Part shown: positions 24,716-32,862 of the stretch, piece after piece
Position numbering within the stretch: the first letter of the stretch is position 1
Layout of the letters: each line of letters starts with the position of its first letter
DNA from: an uncultured Alistipes sp.
GTDB lineage: Bacteria > Bacteroidota > Bacteroidia > Bacteroidales > Rikenellaceae
Length of the DNA stretch: 64,000 nucleotides
NCBI GenBank assembly: GCA_900769405.1
Contig: CAAGGL010000010.1
Coordinates: forward strand, 62,001-126,000
Direction: 5' to 3'
The notes under the pieces: model-generated
Told to the model about the DNA's origin: nothing
The model's input: the letters and a program-made list of their open reading frames with translations, nothing else
Databases searched by the model: none
Translations under genes and position numbers: made by a program

Positions 24716-25990
24716 ATGGCTAAAACGGTTGAAAATCAGCAGGAAGAACCTGGTTTCTGGGGTAAACTCTTCACGGGCGACCGCGCTCTGTGGACCATTA
24801 TCGCGCTGATGATGGTCATCTCGATTCTGGTGGTCTATTCATCGACCGCCAAGATGGTCTATCAGGGTGCGTCGGACACGGGAACCTACTCCTATATGTT
24901 CAAGCAGATCTTCTTCGTGATGCTCGGCTTGGGCGTTATATTGCTGGTTCACAAGGTCGATTTCGATAAGTACCGCACCTGGGCGTGGGTGGCATATTTC
25001 GGTGCGCTGGGACTGACCATTGCGGCATACGTACCCGGTATCGGCGTTGTGGTCAATGGCGCACGACGCTGGATCGACCTGGGATTTATGACCCTGCAAC
25101 CGTCTGAGATATTGAAAGTTGCGACGATTCTGATCCTCGCTAAACAGCTCGGCTCGCGCCAGCAACGCATCGAGAAGATGGATCTGCTGCCGCCGTTGGA
25201 GTTTTGGCGTTGGGGTCGTATGTGGCGCCGCGTCAAGCGCACGCTGTTCGAGAGCACCTTCCCGATTTTGGGCCCCGTGGTGGGCTCGTGCGCGGTGATT
25301 CTGCCCGCACATACCTCGTCGGCGGCGTTGCTGTTCCTCACCTGCTGGATTATGCTGGCGATTGGTCGCGTACGCGGTGGCGAGTTGTTCCGATTGATGT
25401 TCTTGGCGATCGCGGCGGCACTGCTGGCTTTGGGTGCGCTCAATATCGGTCGTAGCGACACGGCGGCGGGACGTATGGACGTGTGGGTCAATACGTTATT
25501 TGGCAACGAGAAGGTCGCAGTGCAGGATCTGACCGACACCCAGCGCTCGATGATCGCGATCTATAACGGCGGTTTGATGGGCAAGGGCGCGGGACAGAGT
25601 ATTATGCGCGTGGAGCTGATCCACCCCGAGTGCGACTACGCCTTTGCGTTCATTGTCGAGGAGTACGGACTGCTGTTCGCCATTGTGATTATGATGCTCT
25701 ATCTGTGGATTTTCTACCGCTGTAAGGTTATTTTCGACGGGTGTGCATCGGGATTTCCGTCGTTGTTGGTGCTGGGATTGGGATTGATGATCACGTTCCA
25801 GGCGTTGATCCATATCTTGGTGACCATCAACTTTATGCCCGAAACGGGACAGCCCCTGCCACTAATCAGCCACGGTGGATCGTCGATGTTGTCGGCGGCG
25901 CTGGCGCTGGGAATGGTGTTGGGCGTGAGTCGCGCGCTGGCCGAGAAGACTCTCGACCGCCCGCGCTCGGAGTCGCTATACGAGAAGTAA
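24716..25990 (+). CDS. ftsW: Septal peptidoglycan glycosyltransferase FtsW (SEDS)
   Basis: This 424-residue SEDS protein has about ten membrane helices and the family segments VVNGARRWIDLGFMTLQPSE near 113, FAFIVEEYGLLFAI near 315 and PLPLISHGGSSML near 381. FtsW polymerises lipid II at the septum with FtsI. Unlike its neighbours it is followed by a 171-bp gap that holds a two-hairpin element before murG. Confidence 0.96.
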   Translation: MAKTVENQQEEPGFWGKLFTGDRALWTIIALMMVISILVVYSSTAKMVYQGASDTGTYSYMFKQIFFVMLGLGVILLVHKVDFDKYRTWAWVAYFGALGLTIAAYVPGIGVVVNGARRWIDLGFMTLQPSEILKVATILILAKQLGSRQQRIEKMDLLPPLEFWRWGRMWRRVKRTLFESTFPILGPVVGSCAVILPAHTSSAALLFLTCWIMLAIGRVRGGELFRLMFLAIAAALLALGALNIGRSDTAAGRMDVWVNTLFGNEKVAVQDLTDTQRSMIAIYNGGLMGKGAGQSIMRVELIHPECDYAFAFIVEEYGLLFAIVIMMLYLWIFYRCKVIFDGCASGFPSLLVLGLGLMITFQALIHILVTINFMPETGQPLPLISHGGSSMLSAALALGMVLGVSRALAEKTLDRPRSESLYEK

Positions 25991-26044
25991 TACCTATATA
26001 TATTATATAGGGCGCGCGAGCGACACCACACAACAGGCGACACG

Positions 26045-26111
26045 CACCTTCGGGGGCTGGGGCGGTCGCCGAAGGCGAGCCCCCGAAGGTGAGCGGATTC
26101 GATGAATCCGC
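26045..26111 (+). repeat. Two-hairpin element, copy 2, inside the dcw cluster
   Basis: A 14-bp inverted repeat CACCTTCGGGGGCT (26045-26058) / AGCCCCCGAAGGTG (26078-26091) encloses GGGGCGGT and an inner stem CGCC-GAA-GGCG (26067-26077). After one base comes GCGGATTC-GAT-GAATCCGC (26093-26111). The layout matches copies 1 and 3. It lies on the sense strand between ftsW and murG, so it will be in the mRNA if the cluster is one transcript. No T-tract follows. Confidence 0.85.
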
Positions 26112-26161
26112 AATTGGATTTTGAAACAAACGTAACAAGCTATAAATAACGAACATACGAT

Positions 26162-27271
26162 ATGAAACGCATAATACTTAGCGGCGGCGGCACGGGTGGT
26201 CATATCTACCCTGCGGTGGCCGTAGCCGAGGCTCTCAAACGTCGTTTTGGCGATCAGGTCGAACTGCTGTTTGTGGGTGCCGAGGGCAAGATGGAGATGG
26301 AGAAGGTACCCGCATTGGGTTACAATATTGTGGGACTGCCGACGGCGGGTCTGCAACGTCGCCTGACGCTCTCGAACCTGCTGCTGCCCTTCAAGGTTGC
26401 CAAGAGCATCGCGAAGGCCAAGCGCGTGATCCGCGAATTCAAGGCCGATATCGTGGTAGGTTTTGGTGGTTACGCCAGCGCACCGGTGCTGTGGGCGGCG
26501 CAGCGTATGGGTATCCCGACGCTCATTCAGGAGCAGAACTCCTACGCGGGCGTTACGAATAAGATTCTGTCGCGTCGTGCGCGCAAGATCTGCGTGGCTT
26601 ACGAGGGTATGGAGCGATTCTTCCCTGCGGAGCGTATCGTGATGACAGGCAATCCGTTACGCGGTTCGTTCTCGGCCGCAACGGGTGAGGCTCGCGCCGA
26701 GGGTCTGGCCTACTACGGACTGACCGACGAGCGCCCCGTGGTGCTGGTTGTGGGTGGTTCGCTGGGCACCCGCACGCTCAACGAGATGATGAAACGCTGG
26801 GTGGCGGAGCAGAAGGGCACGCCTAAGGTTCAGGTTATCTGGCAGACGGGTAAGTTCTACGAGCGCGAGATGCAGGAGTTCTTCGCAGCGCACCCCACCG
26901 AGGGCGTTTGGCAGGGCGCGTTCATCAACCGTATGGATCTGGCATACGCGGCGGCCGATCTGGTCATCTCGCGTAGTGGCGCCTGTACGGTGTCGGAGCT
27001 GTGTTTGGTGGGTTGTGTGACGATGTTTGTCCCCTCGCCCAACGTGGCGGAGGACCACCAGACCAAGAACGCAATGGCGCTGGTCGAGAAGGGTGCCGCC
27101 GAGATCGTGCGCGATGCGGAGGCAGCCGAGAAGGCTATGGCTCGTGCCGAGGAGCTGCTCGCAGATGAGGCCCGTTTGGAGTCGTTGCGTAAGAATATTG
27201 CCGCGCTCGGTATTGGCGATTCGGCCGATCGTGTAGCGGCGCAAGTGGCTGAAATTATTGGACTTAAATAA
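26162..27271 (+). CDS. murG: Lipid II-forming GlcNAc transferase MurG
   Basis: This 369-residue GT-B enzyme starts with the G-loop SGGGTGGHIYPAVAVAEAL and has VGFGGYASAPVLWAA near 96, the second G-loop VVGGSLGTRTLNE near 196, and the donor-binding stretch ISRSGACTVSELCLVG near 269. It adds GlcNAc to lipid I at the cytosolic face of the membrane. The 171-bp gap before it with a hairpin element is the largest in the cluster. Confidence 0.97.
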   Translation: MKRIILSGGGTGGHIYPAVAVAEALKRRFGDQVELLFVGAEGKMEMEKVPALGYNIVGLPTAGLQRRLTLSNLLLPFKVAKSIAKAKRVIREFKADIVVGFGGYASAPVLWAAQRMGIPTLIQEQNSYAGVTNKILSRRARKICVAYEGMERFFPAERIVMTGNPLRGSFSAATGEARAEGLAYYGLTDERPVVLVVGGSLGTRTLNEMMKRWVAEQKGTPKVQVIWQTGKFYEREMQEFFAAHPTEGVWQGAFINRMDLAYAAADLVISRSGACTVSELCLVGCVTMFVPSPNVAEDHQTKNAMALVEKGAAEIVRDAEAAEKAMARAEELLADEARLESLRKNIAALGIGDSADRVAAQVAEIIGLK

Positions 27272-27279
27272 AATTGAAG

Positions 27280-28665
27280 ATGAGCAATAAAAGCATATAT
27301 TTTGTCGGTATCGGCGGTATCGGAATGAGCGCTCTGGCACGCTATTTTATGCACGAGGGCTATCGTGTGGGCGGCTACGATCGCACCCCGTCGTTCCTGA
27401 CCGAGCAGCTCGCACAGGAGGGCGCGTCGGTGCATTACGAAGATAACATCGAGCTGATTGGCGAGGAGTTTCGTGACCCCGCGACTACGCGCGTGATCTA
27501 CACCCCCGCGGTGCCGGCCGACCACTCGGAGCTGTGCTACTTCCGCGAGGGTGGTTTCGAGGTGATGAAGCGCTCGCAAATGCTTGGCCTGCTGTGCGAA
27601 GGCAACTACGTTATGGCGGTTGCGGGCACGCACGGTAAGACCACCACATCGACTATGGTGGCGTGGTTGAACCACCGTGCGGCAGGTTGCGGCAAGGCGG
27701 TGCTGGGCGGTATCTCGAAGAACTTCGCGAGCAACCTGGTGCTGGGCGAGGGTCGCCGTATGACGGTCGAGGCTGATGAGTTCGACCGCTCGTTCCTGCG
27801 CCTCGATCCCGATGTTGCGGTGATCACGTCGGCCGATGCCGATCACCTCGATATCTACGGTACGCACGAGGCGGTGAAGGAGGCCTTCTCGCAGTTTGTC
27901 GATCGCATCAAGAAGGGCGGCACGCTGATCATCAAGAAGGGTGTCGATGTAGCAATTAACAATCAGTCGATCAACGTGTTCCGATATTCGTTCGACGAGC
28001 CGTGCGACTTCTATGCCTCGAACATCTCGACCGACGAGGGCGGCTACTACACCTTCGATCTGAACTGCCCCGATGGCGTTCTGGGCGCGTTGCGTCTGGG
28101 TATCCCCGGCTGGGTCAATGTCGAGAATGCGGTGGCGGCGGTGGCGATGTTGTGGGCGGCGGCGAAGGCCGAAAACCGACCCCTCGACATCGACGAATTG
28201 CGTGCTGCGCTCAACGAATTTTCGGGCGTCAAGCGTCGTTTTGAGTTCTATGTGAATAGCCCCAAGCAGGTCTATATGGACGACTATGCGCACCACCCGC
28301 GTGAGCTGGGTGCGGCGATCTCGTCGGTGCGTGCGATGTTCCCTCAGCGCCACCTGACGGCAATCTTCCAGCCCCACCTCTTCACCCGCACGCGCGACCT
28401 CTATGAGGGGTTCGCCGAGGCGCTGTCGATGGCCGATGAGGTTGTTCTACTGCCGATCTATCCCGCACGCGAGGAGCCTATCGAGGGCGTGACTACCGAG
28501 CTGATTGCCAACGAATTGACTGCTCCCTATCGCATTGTCGGATTGGAGGAGCTGGCGGCGACGATCAAGGAGATGCCGACCGACGTTGTGGTGAGCTTCG
28601 GCGCGGGTAGTATCGACCGTCAGACGGAGGCTCTGGCAGCGGTTGCCGAGGCAAAATGTCGATAA
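27280..28665 (+). CDS. murC: UDP-MurNAc:L-Ala ligase MurC
   Basis: From the ATG at 27280 (a TTG two codons upstream is possible) this is 461 residues. The Rossmann motif FVGIGGIGMSALARYF is at the N-terminus, the ATP motif GTHGKTTTS near 117, and ADADHLDIYG near 189. DDYAHHPRE near 328 precedes a C-terminal FGAGSIDR. It adds L-alanine to UDP-MurNAc, the first stem-peptide step. It lies 8 bp after murG. Confidence 0.97.
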   Translation: MSNKSIYFVGIGGIGMSALARYFMHEGYRVGGYDRTPSFLTEQLAQEGASVHYEDNIELIGEEFRDPATTRVIYTPAVPADHSELCYFREGGFEVMKRSQMLGLLCEGNYVMAVAGTHGKTTTSTMVAWLNHRAAGCGKAVLGGISKNFASNLVLGEGRRMTVEADEFDRSFLRLDPDVAVITSADADHLDIYGTHEAVKEAFSQFVDRIKKGGTLIIKKGVDVAINNQSINVFRYSFDEPCDFYASNISTDEGGYYTFDLNCPDGVLGALRLGIPGWVNVENAVAAVAMLWAAAKAENRPLDIDELRAALNEFSGVKRRFEFYVNSPKQVYMDDYAHHPRELGAAISSVRAMFPQRHLTAIFQPHLFTRTRDLYEGFAEALSMADEVVLLPIYPAREEPIEGVTTELIANELTAPYRIVGLEELAATIKEMPTDVVVSFGAGSIDRQTEALAAVAEAKCR

Positions 28666-28677
28666 ACGAACCAAGAG

Positions 28678-29769
28678 ATGAAACAGATAGGTAAAATCAT
28701 AGCTTTCAGCATTTTCTGGGTTGTCATCATCGGTGTGATGGTGCTTCTCGGGCGTCACGCATCGGCTCGTGCCGAGGTGCAGACCCTCACGGGTATCGAT
28801 GTGGTGGTGAAGGATAGCGCTCGCCGCCAGATGGTCGATATCGCGGAGGTGCGCCGCTGGATCGCCCCGATCAAGGTCGAGGGTGTGCGCGCTGCCGACG
28901 CTCCGCTGGGCGAGATCGAGAAGGCGATCCTTGCTCACGGTCACGTCCGCTCGGCCGAGGCCTACCTCACGCCCGACGGGCGCATCAAGGTCGAGGTGGC
29001 GCAACATACGCCCGTGATGCGAATGATGCTGGCCGGAGGCTACGACTTCTACCTTACGGATCGCGGCGAGATTTTCCGCTCGCCCGAACTCTCGGCGGCC
29101 TACGTTCCGGTGGTTACGGGAAGGTTCGATGTTCCGTTCTCGGCCAAGCACGAGGGCGCAACTGACACGCAGTTGAAGCTGAAACTCAACGAGTTGGATT
29201 CGCTGATCGACGCCACGAAGGAGGCTCGCAACGACCTTCTGATCGAGCATCGACACATCCAGCGCCAGCGCAGTAAATTGCGCAGTCGCACGATCAAAAA
29301 GGGTATGTTCGAGTCGAAGGAGGAGTATGAGTGGCGCAAGGAGTCGCTCAAAAAACTCAAAACCGATTCGAGTGCACTCTACACCTATCGAATGCGTGTG
29401 CGCCAAAAGGCTGCTGATCAGAAGTTGATCGAGATCGAACATTTGATCGAAAGACAAAAAAAGTTGCAAAAAAACTACGAAGATTTCATTAATCTCACTA
29501 ACTTTGTGAAATTGATCGAAGGTGACGACTTCTGGCAGGCCCAGATAGTCGAAATCGTCGTATCCCAATCGCAGAATGGTGCTCTGTTTCTGCGACTTGT
29601 GCCCCGTGCGGGTAACCATACGATCATTTTTGGTCGAATCGAGAAGGTCGAGCGCAAACTCGACCGCTTGATGCGTTTCTATCGTGAAGGCCTCGACAAG
29701 GAGGGTTGGAATACCTACCGCACGGTGGATGTTCGCTTCGACGACCAGGTGGTCTGCACCCGACGATAG
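28678..29769 (+). CDS. ftsQ: FtsQ division protein with a ~110-residue helical insertion
   Basis: This 363-residue protein has one N-terminal membrane helix (about 7-25) and a POTRA-like segment (about 40-110). The FtsQ beta domain starts (TDRGEIFRSPELSAAYVPVV, 127-146) and resumes near 272 (LTNFVKLIEGDDFWQAQIVE). Between about 155 and 270 lies a charged, helix-forming insertion rich in Lys, Glu, Arg and Leu, probably coiled coil. FtsQ of related bacteria is nearer 240-260 residues. It bridges FtsA/FtsL/FtsB in the divisome. Position between murC and ftsA supports the identity. Confidence 0.88.
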   Translation: MKQIGKIIAFSIFWVVIIGVMVLLGRHASARAEVQTLTGIDVVVKDSARRQMVDIAEVRRWIAPIKVEGVRAADAPLGEIEKAILAHGHVRSAEAYLTPDGRIKVEVAQHTPVMRMMLAGGYDFYLTDRGEIFRSPELSAAYVPVVTGRFDVPFSAKHEGATDTQLKLKLNELDSLIDATKEARNDLLIEHRHIQRQRSKLRSRTIKKGMFESKEEYEWRKESLKKLKTDSSALYTYRMRVRQKAADQKLIEIEHLIERQKKLQKNYEDFINLTNFVKLIEGDDFWQAQIVEIVVSQSQNGALFLRLVPRAGNHTIIFGRIEKVERKLDRLMRFYREGLDKEGWNTYRTVDVRFDDQVVCTRR

Positions 29770-29832
29770 GGGCTCGGAGGGCGAGAGCGTTGAAAGAGAA
29801 TACTTTAAGGAACGATAAAAATATACATATAC

Positions 29833-31428
29833 GTGGAAAAGAAGAACTATATAGTGGCAATTGACCTCGGCTCGCACAACGTGACCGCAGCTGCGGCTAC
29901 GCGCGGTGCCGACGACAAAATGGTGATCGAAGCAGTCGTACGCGAGAAGTCGGAGGGCGTGAGCGGTGGCGCGATCGATAATATCGAACTCGCAGCCAAA
30001 TCGCTCAAAACCGCCGTCGGCAAGCTCGAAGAACAGCTGAATATCAAGGTGTTCGAGGCCTATTTCGGCATTTCGGGCGACTTCATTCGCTGCGCCAGCC
30101 ACAACGATTGGGTGGCTGTGGGCGACTATGCCAACGGCGTCAGCCAGAGCGATGTCGATGAGCTCTATGCGCGTATGGAGAAGGTGAGCGCACCGAGCGA
30201 CGACGAGGTGATCTTGGAGCGTATCCCCCAGAATTTCATCGTCGATGGCAACAAAGAGGTGCCCAATCCGGTCGGTTCGTTCGGTCAGAGCCTCTCGTCG
30301 ACGTTCAACTTTATCCTGAGCCTCCGCACCCCGATTCAGCGACTGACAAATGCCGCTTTGAAGTTGGGTATCAAGCCTTTGGCTGTGCATATCAACCCCT
30401 TGGTTACGGCCGAGACGCTGCTCGCAACCGACGAAAAAGAGGAGGGTATCGCAGTGGTCGATATGGGTAGCAACGTGACCGATGTGACCATCTATTTCAA
30501 CAATGTGGTGCGCTATGTGGCGTCGATTCCCATCGGCTCGGAGGCCATCAACAACGATATTCGCTCGCTCAGTATCCCCGAGAAGTGGGTCGAGAAGATG
30601 AAGGTTAAGTACGGTAACGCCGTGACAGCCAACGTCAAAGAGGACGCCGGTATCACCTACAATACGCCCAAGGGCAAGAAGGTGATCCTGCACTGCAACC
30701 TGGCCGCAGCGATCGAGGCTCGCGTGAAGGACATCGCCGATCTGGTGATCGAGGAGATCAAGCGCGCAGGTTTCGATAAGAAACTCCCCTATGGCATTGT
30801 GCTGACGGGTGGTGGCGCAAATTTGGAGGGTATCGCCGAGGCGTTCACTACGCATACGGGTATTGACACCCGCATCGGTGTGCCCGATGTTGTGGTTGAC
30901 GAGGATTCGGCCGAGAAGATCGATGGCCCTGAGTTTGCGACAGTTACGGGTCTGCTGTGGAATGCGTTGCAGTCTGGTGCGTACTGTATGGTCGATCAGC
31001 GACCCCAGCCCGCATTCGTGCCTCCCGTGGCTCCGACTCCGCAGCCTGCGGCACCGCGTTTTACGCCTCCCGTGCCGCCGACTCCGCCGACGCCTCAGGC
31101 ACCCGCAACTCCGACGGTCTCGATTCCGCAGCCCGCAAAGCCGCAGACGATCAATGAGCGTTATGGTACTCAGCAGCAGACGGTTGCAACTCCTGCACCT
31201 GCACCTGCTCCCGCACCTGAGGTGAAACCCGCACAGCCTGCGTCGGTACCTCCCGTAGTGCCGACTCCCGCGCCTGCTCCCGTGGTTGATCCTAAGCCAA
31301 CCGAGGAGGAGAACGCTCCGAAACCCCAGAAGGGTGGTTGGTGGAAGAAGGTCACCGACCTTGCCGAGAAGGCGACCAAGAAGCTCGAAGAGATGGGTGG
31401 CGGCAACAACGACGACGATATTATTTAA
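29833..31428 (+). CDS. ftsA: Cell division protein FtsA with a proline-rich tail
   Basis: Starting at GTG 29833 gives 531 residues of the actin-like FtsA family: phosphate-1 IVAIDLGSHNVTAAA, the inserted 1C domain, phosphate-2 GIAVVDMGSNVTDVT near 208, and the adenosine motif GIVLTGGGANLEGIAE near 320. From about residue 390 a ~110-residue Pro/Ala/Thr-rich linker leads to a short amphipathic helix, WWKKVTDLAEKATKKLEEM, the likely membrane anchor. FtsA tethers FtsZ to the membrane. No ATG lies near the expected start. It is 23 bp before ftsZ. Confidence 0.95.
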   Translation: MEKKNYIVAIDLGSHNVTAAAATRGADDKMVIEAVVREKSEGVSGGAIDNIELAAKSLKTAVGKLEEQLNIKVFEAYFGISGDFIRCASHNDWVAVGDYANGVSQSDVDELYARMEKVSAPSDDEVILERIPQNFIVDGNKEVPNPVGSFGQSLSSTFNFILSLRTPIQRLTNAALKLGIKPLAVHINPLVTAETLLATDEKEEGIAVVDMGSNVTDVTIYFNNVVRYVASIPIGSEAINNDIRSLSIPEKWVEKMKVKYGNAVTANVKEDAGITYNTPKGKKVILHCNLAAAIEARVKDIADLVIEEIKRAGFDKKLPYGIVLTGGGANLEGIAEAFTTHTGIDTRIGVPDVVVDEDSAEKIDGPEFATVTGLLWNALQSGAYCMVDQRPQPAFVPPVAPTPQPAAPRFTPPVPPTPPTPQAPATPTVSIPQPAKPQTINERYGTQQQTVATPAPAPAPAPEVKPAQPASVPPVVPTPAPAPVVDPKPTEEENAPKPQKGGWWKKVTDLAEKATKKLEEMGGGNNDDDII

Positions 31429-31451
31429 CCTCTCGCAAAACCGAAAAAACA

Positions 31452-32822
31452 ATGAACGACGATATAATCAACTCGTTGAAAGCTGAACGCTCGGTGGCCT
31501 CGAAGTCACACATTATGGTGATTGGCGTAGGTGGCGCGGGCGGTAATGCCGTAAATCATATGTACGAACTCGGCATCAAAGATGTCGATTTTATGGTCTG
31601 CAACACCGACCAGCAGGCGCTCGACGTCAGCCCCATCGAACTCAAAGTGCGTATGGGTGAGGACGGTTTGGGTGCGGGTAACGACCCTGCGGTGGGTCGT
31701 CGTGCCGCAATCACGAGCCTCGATATGATCAAGCAGGTGTTCGAGAACTTCTCGACCAAGATGGTCTTCATCACCGCCGGTATGGGTGGTGGTACGGGTA
31801 CGGGTGCCTCGCCCGTGATCGCCAAGGCGGCGCGCGAGATGGGTATCCTGACCGTCGGTATCGTGACCTCGCCCCTCAAAATCGAGGGTCAGATTCGCTA
31901 TAAGCAGGCGATGGTCGGTATCGAGGAGATGAAGGCTTGTGTCGATTCGCTGTTGATTATCAACAACGACAATATTATGGCGATGGGCGACTCGACCACC
32001 ACGGTCGATCAGGCCTTCTCGATGGCTGACGACGTGTTGGCGTTGGCTGCGAAGGGCATTGCCGAGATCATCACGATCAAGAGCCCCCGCACCAATATCG
32101 ACTTTGCCGATGTGTCGAAGGTGATGACTAATAGCGGTCGCACGCATATGGGTGTTGGTCGCGCGGCGGGTGAGGATCGTGCCGAGACGGCGGCTCGCAA
32201 TTCGCTGCGTTCGCCTCTGCTGGATCACAATTCGATCCGCGGTGCGAAGAACATTCTGCTCAATATCAGCTGCAACCAGCGCGAGAATATGATGTATCAC
32301 GAGCTGACGACGATCCTCGAAGTGATCCAGTCGGAGGCCAAATATACCGACGAGAACGGCGTGATGCACGATGCCAACATCATCTGGGGTAACAGTGCCA
32401 AGCCGGCGTTGGAGAACGACTTGGAGGTTATCGTGGTGGCTACGGGCTTTGAGGCTCAGGGCGATACGATGATTGACGAGGCAATTGTGGAGAGCCCCGC
32501 GATGGTTGCGGGTGTGCCGGGTGTCGCGAGCAATTCGACCACGCTGCCGCCGCGTAGCAACGAGGGTGCGACCTTAGTTCAGCGTCCGACGCAGACGGCT
32601 CCGCGCCCGATGACGCCCGTGGTGCTTGGTGCGCGCAAGAACCGCTTTATGCAGCTCGACGATATGAAGAAGACTCCTGCCTATGTGCGTCGCAAGTCGC
32701 CGATGAAGGTGATGGACTCGCCGACCTCAGCGAAGGTGATGTTGAACGATGCGGCGGACGAGCCGAAGAAGACAAAGGCGGAGATTCCGAGCAGTGGCGA
32801 CCTGTTCAGCAACCAGGGGTAA
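31452..32822 (+). CDS. ftsZ: Cell division GTPase FtsZ
   Basis: From ATG 31452 this is 456 residues. The tubulin-type GTPase shows IGVGGAGGNAVNHM near residue 24, the signature GGGTGTGASP near 113-122, and the T7 loop NIDFADVSKVM near 215. It polymerises into the Z-ring. The C-terminal peptide that normally ends FtsZ (PAYVRR here) lies near 407-413 and is followed by about 40 more residues ending LFSNQG. It follows ftsA by 23 bp and ends the dcw cluster. Confidence 0.97.
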   Translation: MNDDIINSLKAERSVASKSHIMVIGVGGAGGNAVNHMYELGIKDVDFMVCNTDQQALDVSPIELKVRMGEDGLGAGNDPAVGRRAAITSLDMIKQVFENFSTKMVFITAGMGGGTGTGASPVIAKAAREMGILTVGIVTSPLKIEGQIRYKQAMVGIEEMKACVDSLLIINNDNIMAMGDSTTTVDQAFSMADDVLALAAKGIAEIITIKSPRTNIDFADVSKVMTNSGRTHMGVGRAAGEDRAETAARNSLRSPLLDHNSIRGAKNILLNISCNQRENMMYHELTTILEVIQSEAKYTDENGVMHDANIIWGNSAKPALENDLEVIVVATGFEAQGDTMIDEAIVESPAMVAGVPGVASNSTTLPPRSNEGATLVQRPTQTAPRPMTPVVLGARKNRFMQLDDMKKTPAYVRRKSPMKVMDSPTSAKVMLNDAADEPKKTKAEIPSSGDLFSNQG

Positions 32823-32862
32823 CGAGCAGGGGCAACCAGAGTAATAACTAAACCGTAAAGAT

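Noticed and set aside
26045..26111. Integron attC site
   Set aside because: No GTTRRRY core sites, no integrase and no gene cassettes are present.
28447..31452. A 1001-codon open frame on the minus strand
   Set aside because: It lies fully antisense to murC-end, ftsQ and ftsA, whose products are recognisable. Its translation is His/Arg/Leu-rich with no domain I can see. Long antisense frames are expected in this G+C-rich coding DNA.
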